DNA of 7,308 nt from Fidelibacterota bacterium UBA2125. Lineage in GTDB: Bacteria > Fidelibacterota > Marinisomatia > Marinisomatales > S15-B10. A program made the position numbers and the translations under genes. The stretch lies in contig DCXX01000088.1 of the NCBI GenBank assembly GCA_002329125.1, positions 1 through 7,308 on the forward strand, written 5' to 3'. Below the pieces are notes generated by a model that searched no databases, was not told where the DNA came from, and saw only the letters and a program-made list of their open reading frames with translations. This document shows, piece after piece, positions 1 through 6,251 of the stretch; the first letter of the stretch is position 1; every line of letters starts with the position of its first letter.

Positions 1-76
1 AGGGCTGTGCCACCAACAATGAACTGTTTGTGATAAACAATAATAGGACAGACCATACTTTCGACGTAGCCTTCAT
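1..76 (-). CDS. Start of a secreted protein (5' end only, leaves the left edge)
   Basis: Only the first 25 codons lie in the window, and the frame stays open to the edge. The ATG (complement of 74-76) is preceded by an AGGAG Shine-Dalgarno sequence at 85-89 with an 8-nt spacer, which makes it a convincing start. The encoded N-terminus is a textbook Sec signal peptide: basic residues K2 and K6, a hydrophobic core around residues 7-15 and 19-23 (VWSVLLLFI, SLLVA), and a likely signal peptidase I site after LVA, before Q24. The product is therefore probably exported or periplasmic. Nothing after the signal peptide is visible, so the function is unknown. It lies 101 bp downstream of the multiheme cytochrome gene in the same direction and could be co-transcribed with it. 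That would fit an extracytoplasmic partner of the cytochrome, but this is inference. Confidence 0.7.
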   Translation of the reverse strand, partial: MKATSKVWSVLLLFITNSSLLVAQP

Positions 77-177
77 ACACTCGTCTCCTGTTAACTGATA
101 AATTGTCTTAACCCGCGAAGAGTGGGAATATAAATCAATCACAGACGAATGACACGTCCGTTTATATTAAGGAGTGT
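77..177. other. Intergenic gap between cytochrome gene and secreted-protein gene
   Basis: The gap is 101 bp and no convincing promoter was found. On the minus strand a weak 7-bp stem (ACGGACG with CGTCTGT, one G-T pair) follows the cytochrome stop codon but has no T-tract, so it is not called a terminator. Read-through from the cytochrome gene is possible. Confidence 0.4.
85..89 (-). promoter_or_regulatory. Shine-Dalgarno site of the left-edge gene
   Basis: AGGAG on the minus strand lies 8 nt before the ATG at 76. It is the main support for calling this short partial gene, together with the signal peptide that follows. Confidence 0.7.
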
Positions 178-2319
178 TTAGTCCTTGACGGCAGTGCGGA
201 GAGGCGAAGTTAACGGATGAGAGTGAACGGGTTGGGCTTCGTTGTTGGCGTGTGGAAAGTTAAGCCGTGCGGACTGACTGATGGACCGGGCCACTTCATC
301 AGGCTTATACTTCAGATATTTTTTACTGTGCGCGAGCGAGCGGTCCATGTTTCCAAGGTTCCGATTGATAAGCATTAGATTGTAATGAGTATCGTCATCC
401 TCAGGATCAATCTCCAGCGCCGCTTCGTAAGCAGATCGGGCCTGTTCCCAGTTCTCAGAAAAGTAGTGAGCCTGGCCGAGATTTTTCAAAAGTTGTCTGT
501 CCCGGGGGTTCGTTTCTCGGACAAATGAAAAAAGATCTATCGCTTTCTCAAAATCTCCTTCCATTTTGGCAACAACACCGAGAAAATAGTTGGCCTTGGG
601 GTAGCCGGGCTCCAGTATGAGGGCACGGTTGAGACGTTCCCGGGCTTGTACAAACTCTCCCTCTTCAATAAGGACCCGGGCAGAATTAATGTAGCCGTCA
701 CCGTAGTCCGGGAGTAACTGTATCACTTTTTCAAATGCCTCAAGTGCCAGGCCAAGGTTGTTCTGACGCAGCATGCCGATGCCATAGTCGTTGTAGCGCA
801 TACCTCCAGTGGGATCGAAATCAGTATCACCGAAAGCGGTAAGGATGATTTCATCGGTGGCCATTTCAACAATGGGGAGATCCACTGGCGTCTCCAGAGA
901 GTGGAGCGTGAGGCCACGATTGAATTTGCGGTAGTTGAGAAGGACAGTGAGAGTTAGATCTTCATTAAAGTCCCATGGAACGGTCCAGGTGTAGTGGATC
1001 ACATCGGCGGCGCCAGGTGGAATGGTGTTGTTATAAAGCGTGGTACGCCACTCATGAGGGTTTCGCTTGAGGATGAACTGGCCATTGCCGTCAAGCAGGA
1101 CACCTCGAAAAAAATGGGCGGCGGGGTCCACAGTCTTGTCAGGTTCCATAGCGCCGCTTGAGAAGATCGCCTCTCCCCTGCTGTTTCGACCTACCACCTG
1201 TAGCCAAGCTTCGTTGGAGTCTATTGTTCCGCCAGGGAAGAAATGACCAATATTGAGAGTGCGAACCACCACTTCGAAACGGATCTGCTGCCCCGGTCGG
1301 ACGCGGAGCTTATCACCTAAAGCAGATACCAGTTTATCATCCACGTGAATGCCAAAGATATCGACGGAGACGCGGTTTCTTTTCAGGTATTCGGAGGTAC
1401 GGTCTACCCACTCTCTGCTAGCCATTGTAGGAAGCGTCGGCAAAGCGGTGTTAGCACCGGGGAACCAGTGGCTATTCACCTTACCATCGTCGTTGCCCTT
1501 ATCATTTGAAGCGACGTCAAACATATGGCAGGTGGTACACTCCAGCGGAACAGGCGGTCTGTAGAATGATGCCACGGCGTTATGGCTGACGCCGCTTGCC
1601 TGCCAGGCACCGTACTCATCCTGGCCCCGTAACCAGCGGTAATGGTTGATAGGAACGTCCAGGCTTACCTTATGGCAGGTGGTACAGAATTTTTCATCTT
1701 TGTGGATGGGCTTCATAAAGGCCTCTCGGTGCGGACCGGGATTGACGCGGATGATCATACCGTTGATCAGCTTTCCGATGCCACGTGACCGGGCAAAGGG
1801 GGCCTCTTTGGGTGTATCCAGAACATAGTTGCCGTTACCGGTAATATCCCGGACGTCAACTATGGCGTGGCACACTTCACAAGTGACACCTGCGGACGCT
1901 TCGGACTGGTCCATATCGATCCCGGAACGCATACGACCAGAGTAAAGCATGACGGGATCATGACAGCTCCCGCACCATCGAACGGCGGCCGTATCAGCTG
2001 AGGCGAGAAGATACTCCACGGCGGTTTTATAGAAGGGATTATTAAAGGAGGAGTTCCTGTGAGCAGACAGTTCCCACTGAGCGTAAATATCCGGGTGGCA
2101 ACTGCTTTCACCACAACGAGCGGAACTGTTGAGGGGGGCTGCGTCCAGATATTCACCGGAAAGAGTAGTACCGGGGGACGGGGAAAAGTCAGCTTTACCG
2201 GAAGGAATCTCGGGCTCATCTGGGCGAGACAGAAACACCAATCCGATAACGAAAAATATAAGCAGCGCGGCAACCGTAATAGCAGGCCGGTTCCTGAAAA
2301 AATTAAGTAATTCGTTCAA
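178..2319 (-). CDS. Membrane-anchored five-heme cytochrome c with C-terminal TPR repeats
   Basis: The 713-residue protein is probably an extracytoplasmic electron-transfer protein. Residues 12-30 form one hydrophobic segment after a short basic N-terminus, so it looks like an uncleaved signal anchor. Heme motifs follow: C69-x4-C74-H75, then canonical CxxCH at 116-120, 147-151, 212-216 and 261-265. The spacing and a conserved-looking SAH (H87) resemble the cytochrome c554-type multiheme families. Residues about 320-495 look like a beta-rich domain with the GHFFPGG pattern often seen after such heme domains. Residues about 508-675 are five TPR units, suggesting protein binding. No oxidoreductase catalytic domain is recognised, so the redox partner and substrate are unknown. 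The start is TTG: an in-frame TAG lies directly upstream, no ATG occurs before the anchor, and the Shine-Dalgarno (AAGAAGAG) is weak. The gene is GC-richer than the right-hand cluster. Confidence 0.9.
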   Translation of the reverse strand: MNELLNFFRNRPAITVAALLIFFVIGLVFLSRPDEPEIPSGKADFSPSPGTTLSGEYLDAAPLNSSARCGESSCHPDIYAQWELSAHRNSSFNNPFYKTAVEYLLASADTAAVRWCGSCHDPVMLYSGRMRSGIDMDQSEASAGVTCEVCHAIVDVRDITGNGNYVLDTPKEAPFARSRGIGKLINGMIIRVNPGPHREAFMKPIHKDEKFCTTCHKVSLDVPINHYRWLRGQDEYGAWQASGVSHNAVASFYRPPVPLECTTCHMFDVASNDKGNDDGKVNSHWFPGANTALPTLPTMASREWVDRTSEYLKRNRVSVDIFGIHVDDKLVSALGDKLRVRPGQQIRFEVVVRTLNIGHFFPGGTIDSNEAWLQVVGRNSRGEAIFSSGAMEPDKTVDPAAHFFRGVLLDGNGQFILKRNPHEWRTTLYNNTIPPGAADVIHYTWTVPWDFNEDLTLTVLLNYRKFNRGLTLHSLETPVDLPIVEMATDEIILTAFGDTDFDPTGGMRYNDYGIGMLRQNNLGLALEAFEKVIQLLPDYGDGYINSARVLIEEGEFVQARERLNRALILEPGYPKANYFLGVVAKMEGDFEKAIDLFSFVRETNPRDRQLLKNLGQAHYFSENWEQARSAYEAALEIDPEDDDTHYNLMLINRNLGNMDRSLAHSKKYLKYKPDEVARSISQSARLNFPHANNEAQPVHSHPLTSPLRTAVKD

Positions 2320-2573
2320 CTAATAAGGTACTCTTCTTGCGGTGAAGTTTACACATCGGCGGAAGGGTGAGACAACCCTCAATTAGCCGGGAGACGGGAA
2401 CCTGCAGGGATGACAGAAGTATATAACTGACATCATTTCGGAGGCGTTACTCGCACCCCTTTCCTTTCCTCGGTAGCACCTGTATCATGTAAATCTCGCC
2501 TCTTTTTTTTAACACATTAACTAATCACTGCTAGGTGGTGGCGAATATGAACTAGCGGGCAGAAACTGGGGAA
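2320..2573. other. 254-bp intergenic region upstream of the cytochrome gene
   Basis: Neither strand has a convincing coding frame. The region contains an 8-bp palindrome CCTGCAGG (2401-2408), a small hairpin AGGGT/ACCCT near 2365-2380, and a longer plus-strand hairpin with a T8 tract (2441-2510), listed separately. In the minus direction it would be the promoter and leader of the cytochrome gene. A TATACT box lies near 2419-2424 of the minus strand, but no matching -35 element is present. Confidence 0.5.
2441..2510 (+). terminator. Elongated imperfect hairpin followed by T8 (terminator-like, or 3' end of a small RNA)
   Basis: On the plus strand GAGGCG (2441-2446) pairs with CGCCTC (2497-2502). 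The stem continues inward with TTAC (2447-2450) against GTAA (2489-2492), leaving the bulge ATCT, and then with GCACC (2453-2457) against GGT-A-GC (2472-2477). Eight T residues (2503-2510) follow directly. This has the layout of an intrinsic terminator, but the loop is long and both flanking genes are on the minus strand, so no plus-strand gene is available for it to end. It could be the 3' end of an unannotated RNA, a minus-strand leader structure, or chance. Confidence 0.3.
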
Positions 2574-3290
2574 TTACTTTGTCACTTCTTCCGTGAAAAA
2601 GTCCCGATCCCCCAATTCACGTGACTCTTCCCATTTCCTTATCCACTTCCCCACACGCTTCTTCCCGTAAGCATTTTCCCAAGCTGAAACGATGTTATCC
2701 ACCGGTATATCAACGAAAGTACCGTGGTATTCCAAATACTCCATGAACTTGCGGTTATTCCTGTCATAGGAATGAAACAGAGAATCTTCCCGGCCGTTGA
2801 ATTCTAAAGGAGCCACATTATGCTTTTGGCACAGCTCCACGTTGAACGCAGGTGTCGCTCGAACCCACTTATCCAGGAGATGAAACTCAACGAAGGCGTG
2901 ATACACAAAGTTGTCATTGCCCAAGAATTCTATAAACTGTTTCGTCGCCAAGTGATTCCGGACATCGGCAAAACCTACTCGCGTGGGAATTCCGGCAACG
3001 CGGCCAACAGCACAGAGAAGCGACGCTTTCCCGATACAAAAGGCCTTTCCACTTTTCAGCACATTGCTGGCTCTGTAGTGTTCCGGAAGAAAAAACGGAC
3101 GGTAAGGATCGTACCAGATCCCATCCCGGACAGCATAGTAGAGACTGACAGCTTTTGCAACCGGATCGTCATCCACATTCTTCAATAGGTCCTCGGTGTA
3201 AGCCACGATTTGATCGTTATCACTGTCAATAACAGATGCAGGAGAAAGGTATTTACTGTGAATTTCTTCTGGACGAGTGGATGATCCCAT
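2574..3290 (-). CDS. Transglutaminase-like (papain-fold) domain protein
   Basis: The 238-residue protein has the transglutaminase-core pattern. The nucleophile region is GKAFCIGKASLLCAVGRVAG, with candidate Cys85. It is followed by the IPTRVGFADVRNH strand (101-113) and a YHAFVEF segment with candidate His131. The usual third residue, the Asp of a W-V-x-x-D-P motif, is replaced: here the text is KWVRATPAFN (141-150), with Thr146 at that position. Such proteins may be peptidases, amide-bond enzymes or inactive binding proteins. No signal peptide or membrane segment is seen, so it is predicted to be cytoplasmic. The start follows the upstream methyltransferase stop by 16 bp with almost no Shine-Dalgarno, which suggests translation coupled to that gene. 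The superfamily call is fairly sure; the reaction is unknown. Confidence 0.8.
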   Translation of the reverse strand: MGSSTRPEEIHSKYLSPASVIDSDNDQIVAYTEDLLKNVDDDPVAKAVSLYYAVRDGIWYDPYRPFFLPEHYRASNVLKSGKAFCIGKASLLCAVGRVAGIPTRVGFADVRNHLATKQFIEFLGNDNFVYHAFVEFHLLDKWVRATPAFNVELCQKHNVAPLEFNGREDSLFHSYDRNNRKFMEYLEYHGTFVDIPVDNIVSAWENAYGKKRVGKWIRKWEESRELGDRDFFTEEVTK

Positions 3291-3306
3291 TATGCAACGG
3301 CTATTT

Positions 3307-3933
3307 TCATGCTTCAGCGGTAGCCCAGCCCCAGCTGTTATAACCTACAAAACGAGGTGTTGACGGCAGATACATGGTATGAAACGACCCAATTTTATAA
3401 CCGTTCATTTCAATTAAGGCCTGAATATTTCGTGTTAAATGACAGCCACCTGCCACAATTTTCCACACAGGTTCCACGTAGCGCTGAAAGCACCGAACCC
3501 GCTTGTCCGGAGCCTCACCGTGTTCACAAAAAACAAGTTTACCCCCTCTCTTCAGAACCCTGTAAATCTCTCTTAGAGCTTCTCCCGGTTCCGGTACAGT
3601 GCAAAGGGTATAGGTGCAGACAACCGTATCTACAGCATCGGTTTCAAGAGGGATGTCCTCAGCCTCACCACTGATGCACTCCACCTCAAAATCTGTCTTT
3701 TCGATTCTTTCCAGCGCCAGTCTTTGCATCCCTTCAGACGGATCGATACCGATGACCCGGTTAACATTATCACTTTTGTAGAAAGGAAGATTCAACCCGG
3801 AACCAAACCCGATTTCAAGGACCACACCTGCTGCCTGAGGGATCACTTTGGTGCGCTGGATCCGAATAGGTTTTGTGCCACACACAAAGTTTGTGATGTG
3901 TGGTGAAATGAATTGTGACCAGATATCTGTCAT
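3307..3933 (-). CDS. Class I SAM-dependent methyltransferase, METTL7/TMT1-like
   Basis: The 208-residue protein has a Rossmann-type methyltransferase fold. Motif I is LEIGFGSG (39-46), the acidic residue after strand beta-2 is D64 in GIDPS, and the motif IV region is VVCTYTLC (104-111). Next come RVLKRGGKLVF (125-135) and EH (137-138). The later text GGCHLTR (162-168) and an aromatic, glycine-containing C-terminus (PRFVGYNSWGW) match, from memory, the pattern of the eukaryotic METTL7/TMT1 thiol methyltransferases and their bacterial relatives. A small-molecule acceptor such as a thiol, quinone or lipid is plausible but not shown. Unlike the eukaryotic proteins it has no N-terminal membrane anchor. 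The ATG at 3933 has AGGCG about 8 nt upstream. It is the first gene of a probable two-gene operon with the transglutaminase-like gene. Confidence 0.85.
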   Translation of the reverse strand: MTDIWSQFISPHITNFVCGTKPIRIQRTKVIPQAAGVVLEIGFGSGLNLPFYKSDNVNRVIGIDPSEGMQRLALERIEKTDFEVECISGEAEDIPLETDAVDTVVCTYTLCTVPEPGEALREIYRVLKRGGKLVFCEHGEAPDKRVRCFQRYVEPVWKIVAGGCHLTRNIQALIEMNGYKIGSFHTMYLPSTPRFVGYNSWGWATAEA

Positions 3934-3973
3934 TGCTAACGCCTGTGTTCGTCAATCTGAATCAGGCTGCTTC

Positions 3974-4002
3974 AGTTTACATCAAGGTTGAGAGAAGGTC
4001 AA
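3974..4002 (-). promoter_or_regulatory. Candidate sigma70-type promoter of the methyltransferase/transglutaminase operon
   Basis: Read on the minus strand, TTGACC (3997-4002, five of six matches to TTGACA) is separated by exactly 17 bp from TAAACT (3974-3979, four of six matches to TATAAT). Transcription would start near 3967, giving a leader of about 35 nt before the ATG at 3933. Position and spacing are good, but the -10 element is weak. Confidence 0.5.
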
Positions 4003-4015
4003 GAGTGAGACCATC

Positions 4016-4049
4016 AAAAAAACATTGCTTTCATCTATCGCAGCTGAAA
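4016..4049 (-). terminator. Weak terminator-like hairpin after the exported methyltransferase gene
   Basis: On the minus strand a 5-bp stem TTTCA/TGAAA (within 4029-4049) is followed after 6 nt by seven T residues (complement of 4016-4022). The stem is short and AT-rich and the T-tract is not adjacent, so efficiency would be low. It is placed directly after the stop codon at 4057, where a terminator would be expected. Confidence 0.25.
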
Positions 4050-4056
4050 TGACACC

Positions 4057-4734
4057 TTACTTATGTCCCGCCTGAAACACCAGTACATACTGATAGGGTA
4101 GCTTTGCCGAATTCGATAATTGCCGGTAGCCGGCAGCAGTTAGCTCTCCGATCACAGTTTCTTTCGACAGCTTCATTTCTTCCGGGGGTCCCACAGGCAG
4201 TTCGCCCTTTCTGAAATCGACTATGACCAGTCTACCATTCCGCTTGAGGTATTGCTTCAGATTTTCAAAATAGTCACCGCGATTAAGGATATGGTGATAT
4301 GTGTTGCAGATGAAGACCAGGTCCACTTTTTCCGGGATCTTCGGATCGTTTGCCTCTCCCAGGACACTTTCCAGATTAGGTAGCTTGTCCCTCTTTGCCC
4401 TGGCGTTCAGGTAGTCCACCTGGTTCGGTTCAATGTCAATACCGTAGACACGACCACTGCTGGCGGTGCGTGCAAATCGAACCGGGAAATAACCGGTGGC
4501 CGAGCCGATATCGGCAATAACATCTTCCTTGCCGATAGCCAGGGATTTTATCACTTCGTCCGGTAGCTGCCATTCGTCCCGCGTTGAATCTTCAAAAACA
4601 TCGGCCCATTTTTCGGCGTCGTCAAAACGGTGGTGGACGGATCGTTCCTCTTCGGTCATCATCTTGTGCTGTACCTTGTGCTGCGCCGACAAGACCGAAA
4701 ATAGAAGAAGTAAAATCGGAATTGGTGTTTTCAT
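4057..4734 (-). CDS. Exported class I SAM-dependent methyltransferase domain protein
   Basis: The protein has 225 residues from the chosen start. A longer frame begins at 4773, but GGAGG (4739-4743) stands just before the ATG at 4734, and that start gives a clean signal peptide: MK, a hydrophobic run from I5 to V14, and cleavage probably after LSA (residue 17). The mature part begins with a His-rich stretch and the segment HRFDDAEKWADVFED (35-49). The SAM-binding motif is ADIGSATGYF (74-83), where the usual GxGxG is G-S-A-T-G. D100/E102 follow beta-2, and NTYHHI (144-149) and LKRNGRLVIVDF (163-174) match later methyltransferase strands. The same architecture, including the D-D-A-E-x-W segment, recurs in bacterial signal-peptide methyltransferases of unknown substrate. 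SAM is normally cytoplasmic, so the activity or the location of this family is puzzling. It stands divergently from the NTF2-like cluster. Confidence 0.85.
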   Translation of the reverse strand: MKTPIPILLLLFSVLSAQHKVQHKMMTEEERSVHHRFDDAEKWADVFEDSTRDEWQLPDEVIKSLAIGKEDVIADIGSATGYFPVRFARTASSGRVYGIDIEPNQVDYLNARAKRDKLPNLESVLGEANDPKIPEKVDLVFICNTYHHILNRGDYFENLKQYLKRNGRLVIVDFRKGELPVGPPEEMKLSKETVIGELTAAGYRQLSNSAKLPYQYVLVFQAGHK

Positions 4735-4738
4735 TGCT

Positions 4739-4743
4739 CCTCC
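4739..4743 (-). promoter_or_regulatory. Shine-Dalgarno site that fixes the exported methyltransferase start
   Basis: GGAGG on the minus strand lies 4 nt before the ATG at 4734. It lies inside the longer reading frame, so it argues against the start at 4773, which would add 13 residues ahead of the signal peptide. Confidence 0.7.
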
Positions 4744-4786
4744 AAGTTCGATCATATACAGGCCAAAGTCCAATCGAAAATTACTA

Positions 4787-4802
4787 CAGATCTCACGATC
4801 TG
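4787..4802. repeat. Perfect 6-4-6 inverted repeat, candidate operator
   Basis: CAGATC and GATCTG are exact inverted copies separated by TCAC. The dyad lies in the divergent intergenic region and covers the position where the -35 element of the TATAAT box at 4810-4815 would fall. That is a typical place for a repressor or activator site. It could also be a chance palindrome. Confidence 0.4.
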
Positions 4803-4809
4803 CCCGTTC

Positions 4810-4815
4810 TATAAT
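4810..4815 (+). promoter_or_regulatory. Candidate -10 box for the NTF2-like/TPR lipoprotein cluster
   Basis: This is an exact TATAAT on the plus strand. No recognisable -35 element lies 15-19 bp upstream; the inverted repeat at 4787-4802 occupies that place. If used, the transcript would have a leader of roughly 105 nt before the ATG at 4929. A start point closer to the gene cannot be excluded. Confidence 0.3.
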
Positions 4816-4917
4816 GAGTCGCAGCAGTTAATGACATCCAACACCAAAAGACTCCCACACCACTCGCTTGTTATTGTGGAAAAAATAGTTGCCGCATCTT
4901 AAACTTTCACAGCCAAA

Positions 4918-4923
4918 AGGAGG
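4918..4923 (+). promoter_or_regulatory. Strong Shine-Dalgarno site of the first NTF2-like gene
   Basis: A full AGGAGG lies 5 nt upstream of the ATG at 4929. It is the strongest ribosome binding site in the window and suggests efficient translation of the first gene of the cluster. Confidence 0.75.
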
Positions 4924-4928
4924 CAATC

Positions 4929-5390
4929 ATGAAAACAACAAAACTGTTACTTTTAATAACTGTATTCTTCAGTGGTGTTCTGCTCGCTGGAGACAAAGAA
5001 GACGTTATCAAACAGATAATGACAAGTAACGATTATTTAAATAAGAACAAAACGAACATGTCTGAATATTCAAAGGAAGGTGCCCTGGAGTTCTGGTCCA
5101 GCGGAGGCCTGATGCATGAGGTCGGACCCGATGGCCGGTCTGATGAATATGAAAGTTTTAACATGAGCATTAAACATGTTGAAGTGGTTATTCTGGTTCC
5201 GAAAAAAGCTGCTGTAGCCATGTACTACTCTGAAGGCTCCATGACACCTAAAGGATCTAAGCCGGTGGGCCATTATATGACCCGTGTTACCCAAGCATTT
5301 GTTAAAGAAAACGGCGAATGGAGGGTAAGAGCTTCTCACTGGTCCCCAATTATGGGGGGAGCCGGCACCAGTCAAACAGCCACTAACTGA
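4929..5390 (+). CDS. Secreted NTF2/SnoaL-like protein, first copy
   Basis: The 153-residue protein has a Sec signal peptide (K2, K5, hydrophobic core 6-19, likely cleavage after LLA at 20). The mature part of about 130 residues fits the small cone-shaped NTF2-like fold (SnoaL/DUF4440 type): an N-terminal helical part, then strands ending in VTQAFVKENGEWRVRASHWSP (120-140). His137 and Ser139 lie in the conserved-looking H-W-S turn. This family includes enzymes and ligand-binding proteins, so the function cannot be read from the fold. It is the first gene of a three-gene plus-strand cluster and is followed after 37 bp by the TPR lipoprotein. It resembles the third gene: both mature proteins start GD, contain an S/E-GG-L segment and share the R-x-F-V-K-x-G-W-x-H-x-S-P-x-x-G-G ending. 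Periplasmic location is inferred. Confidence 0.8.
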   Translation: MKTTKLLLLITVFFSGVLLAGDKEDVIKQIMTSNDYLNKNKTNMSEYSKEGALEFWSSGGLMHEVGPDGRSDEYESFNMSIKHVEVVILVPKKAAVAMYYSEGSMTPKGSKPVGHYMTRVTQAFVKENGEWRVRASHWSPIMGGAGTSQTATN

Positions 5391-5427
5391 TTAAACAGAT
5401 AAATAATCAAACAGAAAGGAAATCATC

Positions 5428-6216
5428 ATGATGAAAAAAATAATCCCCGCATTTCTTTTTTTAACTATTCTGACAATTTCATGTAACAAAACTAGCGATT
5501 CAACAGATGGAAAATACATTCAATGGTCAGGGGAAAATGAAGTTGCCAATGCCATGGTCAGGAAAGGGGTCCGGCACTTTAATAATGCTGAACTGGAACA
5601 AGCATACTCTTATTTCGCAGGGTCACTTGAGGTTGACTCAACCCTCTTTGCCTCTCACGTTGTTCTGGCCTGGTTAACCCCTGACGGAGAAGCCGATGAA
5701 ATGCATAAATCAAAGGCCAGGGAGCTTGTAAAAGGGAAAAATGAAAACTCGAACCTCATGGTTTCTCTTTTGGACATTAATTTGCCTGCGGGAGAGGAAA
5801 GAAGGGCAAAAAGGCATGAGATCTGGTCCAAAATGCATGAAATAGAGCCTGATGGCAAGTTTATTCATTTCTTTTATGCGCGAACAATGCCAACAGCAAG
5901 GAAGCGTATTAATGAAATGGAAGTTCTTTTGGAGGAAAATAAAGAAACCGGTCGTGCATATTCACACATCCTAAATGTATTAGGTTATCTGCACTACGCA
6001 GAAGATGAGAAGGCCATCGCTAAATCTTATTTTGACAAATACCTCGAGGCATACCCTGAAGGGTACAATCCACCCGATTCCATGGGCGAGTTTTACTTTA
6101 ATGAAAAGGAATATGAAACAGCATTGAAATATTACGAAAAGGCCCTCGATAAATATCCCTTCTCTGTTTCCGCTACAAATAAGGTTAAGGAGATCAACGA
6201 ACTACTTGACAACTAA
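5428..6216 (+). CDS. TPR-repeat lipoprotein
   Basis: The 262-residue protein has a lipoprotein signal: basic K3-K4, a hydrophobic core from I5 to I17 and the lipobox-like LTISC with Cys19. N20 behind the cysteine would fit outer-membrane or surface placement, though this rule varies between lineages. Helical repeats follow. A first TPR-like unit covers about 43-76. The best ones are at the C-terminus, about 180-212 (LGYLHYAEDEKAIAKSYFDK) and 214-248 (FNEKEYETALKYYEKALDKY), each ending in a proline-containing turn. The middle (about 90-170) is helical but not clearly TPR. It probably holds partner proteins at the membrane. AAGGAA (5416-5421) precedes tandem ATG codons at 5428 and 5431; the first gives the better spacing. 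It lies between two related secreted NTF2-like genes. No substrate or pathway is recognised. Confidence 0.85.
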   Translation: MMKKIIPAFLFLTILTISCNKTSDSTDGKYIQWSGENEVANAMVRKGVRHFNNAELEQAYSYFAGSLEVDSTLFASHVVLAWLTPDGEADEMHKSKARELVKGKNENSNLMVSLLDINLPAGEERRAKRHEIWSKMHEIEPDGKFIHFFYARTMPTARKRINEMEVLLEENKETGRAYSHILNVLGYLHYAEDEKAIAKSYFDKYLEAYPEGYNPPDSMGEFYFNEKEYETALKYYEKALDKYPFSVSATNKVKEINELLDN

Positions 6217-6239
6217 TATCTGTTCTTTTGCCAATACAT

Positions 6240-6245
6240 AAGGAG
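6240..6245 (+). promoter_or_regulatory. Shine-Dalgarno site that fixes the second NTF2-like start
   Basis: AAGGAG lies 6 nt before the ATG at 6252 and 3 nt before the ATG at 6249. It falls inside the longer frame that opens at 6228, so that upstream start is unlikely. Confidence 0.65.
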
Positions 6246-6251
6246 ATAATG

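Noticed and set aside
3..98. Open plus-strand frame at the left edge ending with TGA at 96-98
   Set aside because: It overlaps the minus-strand gene start, which has a Shine-Dalgarno and a signal peptide; the plus frame shows no recognisable motif and is short.
1860..2323. Long overlapping frames within the cytochrome gene on both strands
   Set aside because: They run over heme motif codons, lack ribosome binding sites and recognisable motifs, and are shadows of the real gene.
2401..2408. CCTGCAGG palindrome as a mobile-element end
   Set aside because: It is only 8 bp, there is no second copy or target duplication in the window, and no transposase gene is present.
2440..2485. Resemblance of the minus strand to parts of RNase P RNA (GAGGAAAG, then GGGTGC and GTAACGCCT)
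   Set aside because: The conserved core after GAGGAAAG does not match, the gap is too short for a full RNase P RNA, and no other conserved region is found.
2320..2573. Possible riboswitch in the leader of the cytochrome gene
   Set aside because: I compared it by eye with cobalamin, TPP, SAM, lysine, glycine, fluoride and c-di-GMP motifs and found no matching core.
2820..3188. 122-residue plus-strand frame inside the transglutaminase-like gene
   Set aside because: It is antisense to a gene with clear catalytic-region motifs and shows no Shine-Dalgarno or recognisable domain.
4735..4773. 13-residue N-terminal extension of the exported methyltransferase
   Set aside because: A strong GGAGG site lies inside this stretch and the signal peptide begins at the downstream ATG.
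6228..6251. Upstream start of the second NTF2-like gene
   Set aside because: The Shine-Dalgarno AAGGAG lies within this segment and directs the start to 6249/6252; the extension would spoil the signal peptide.
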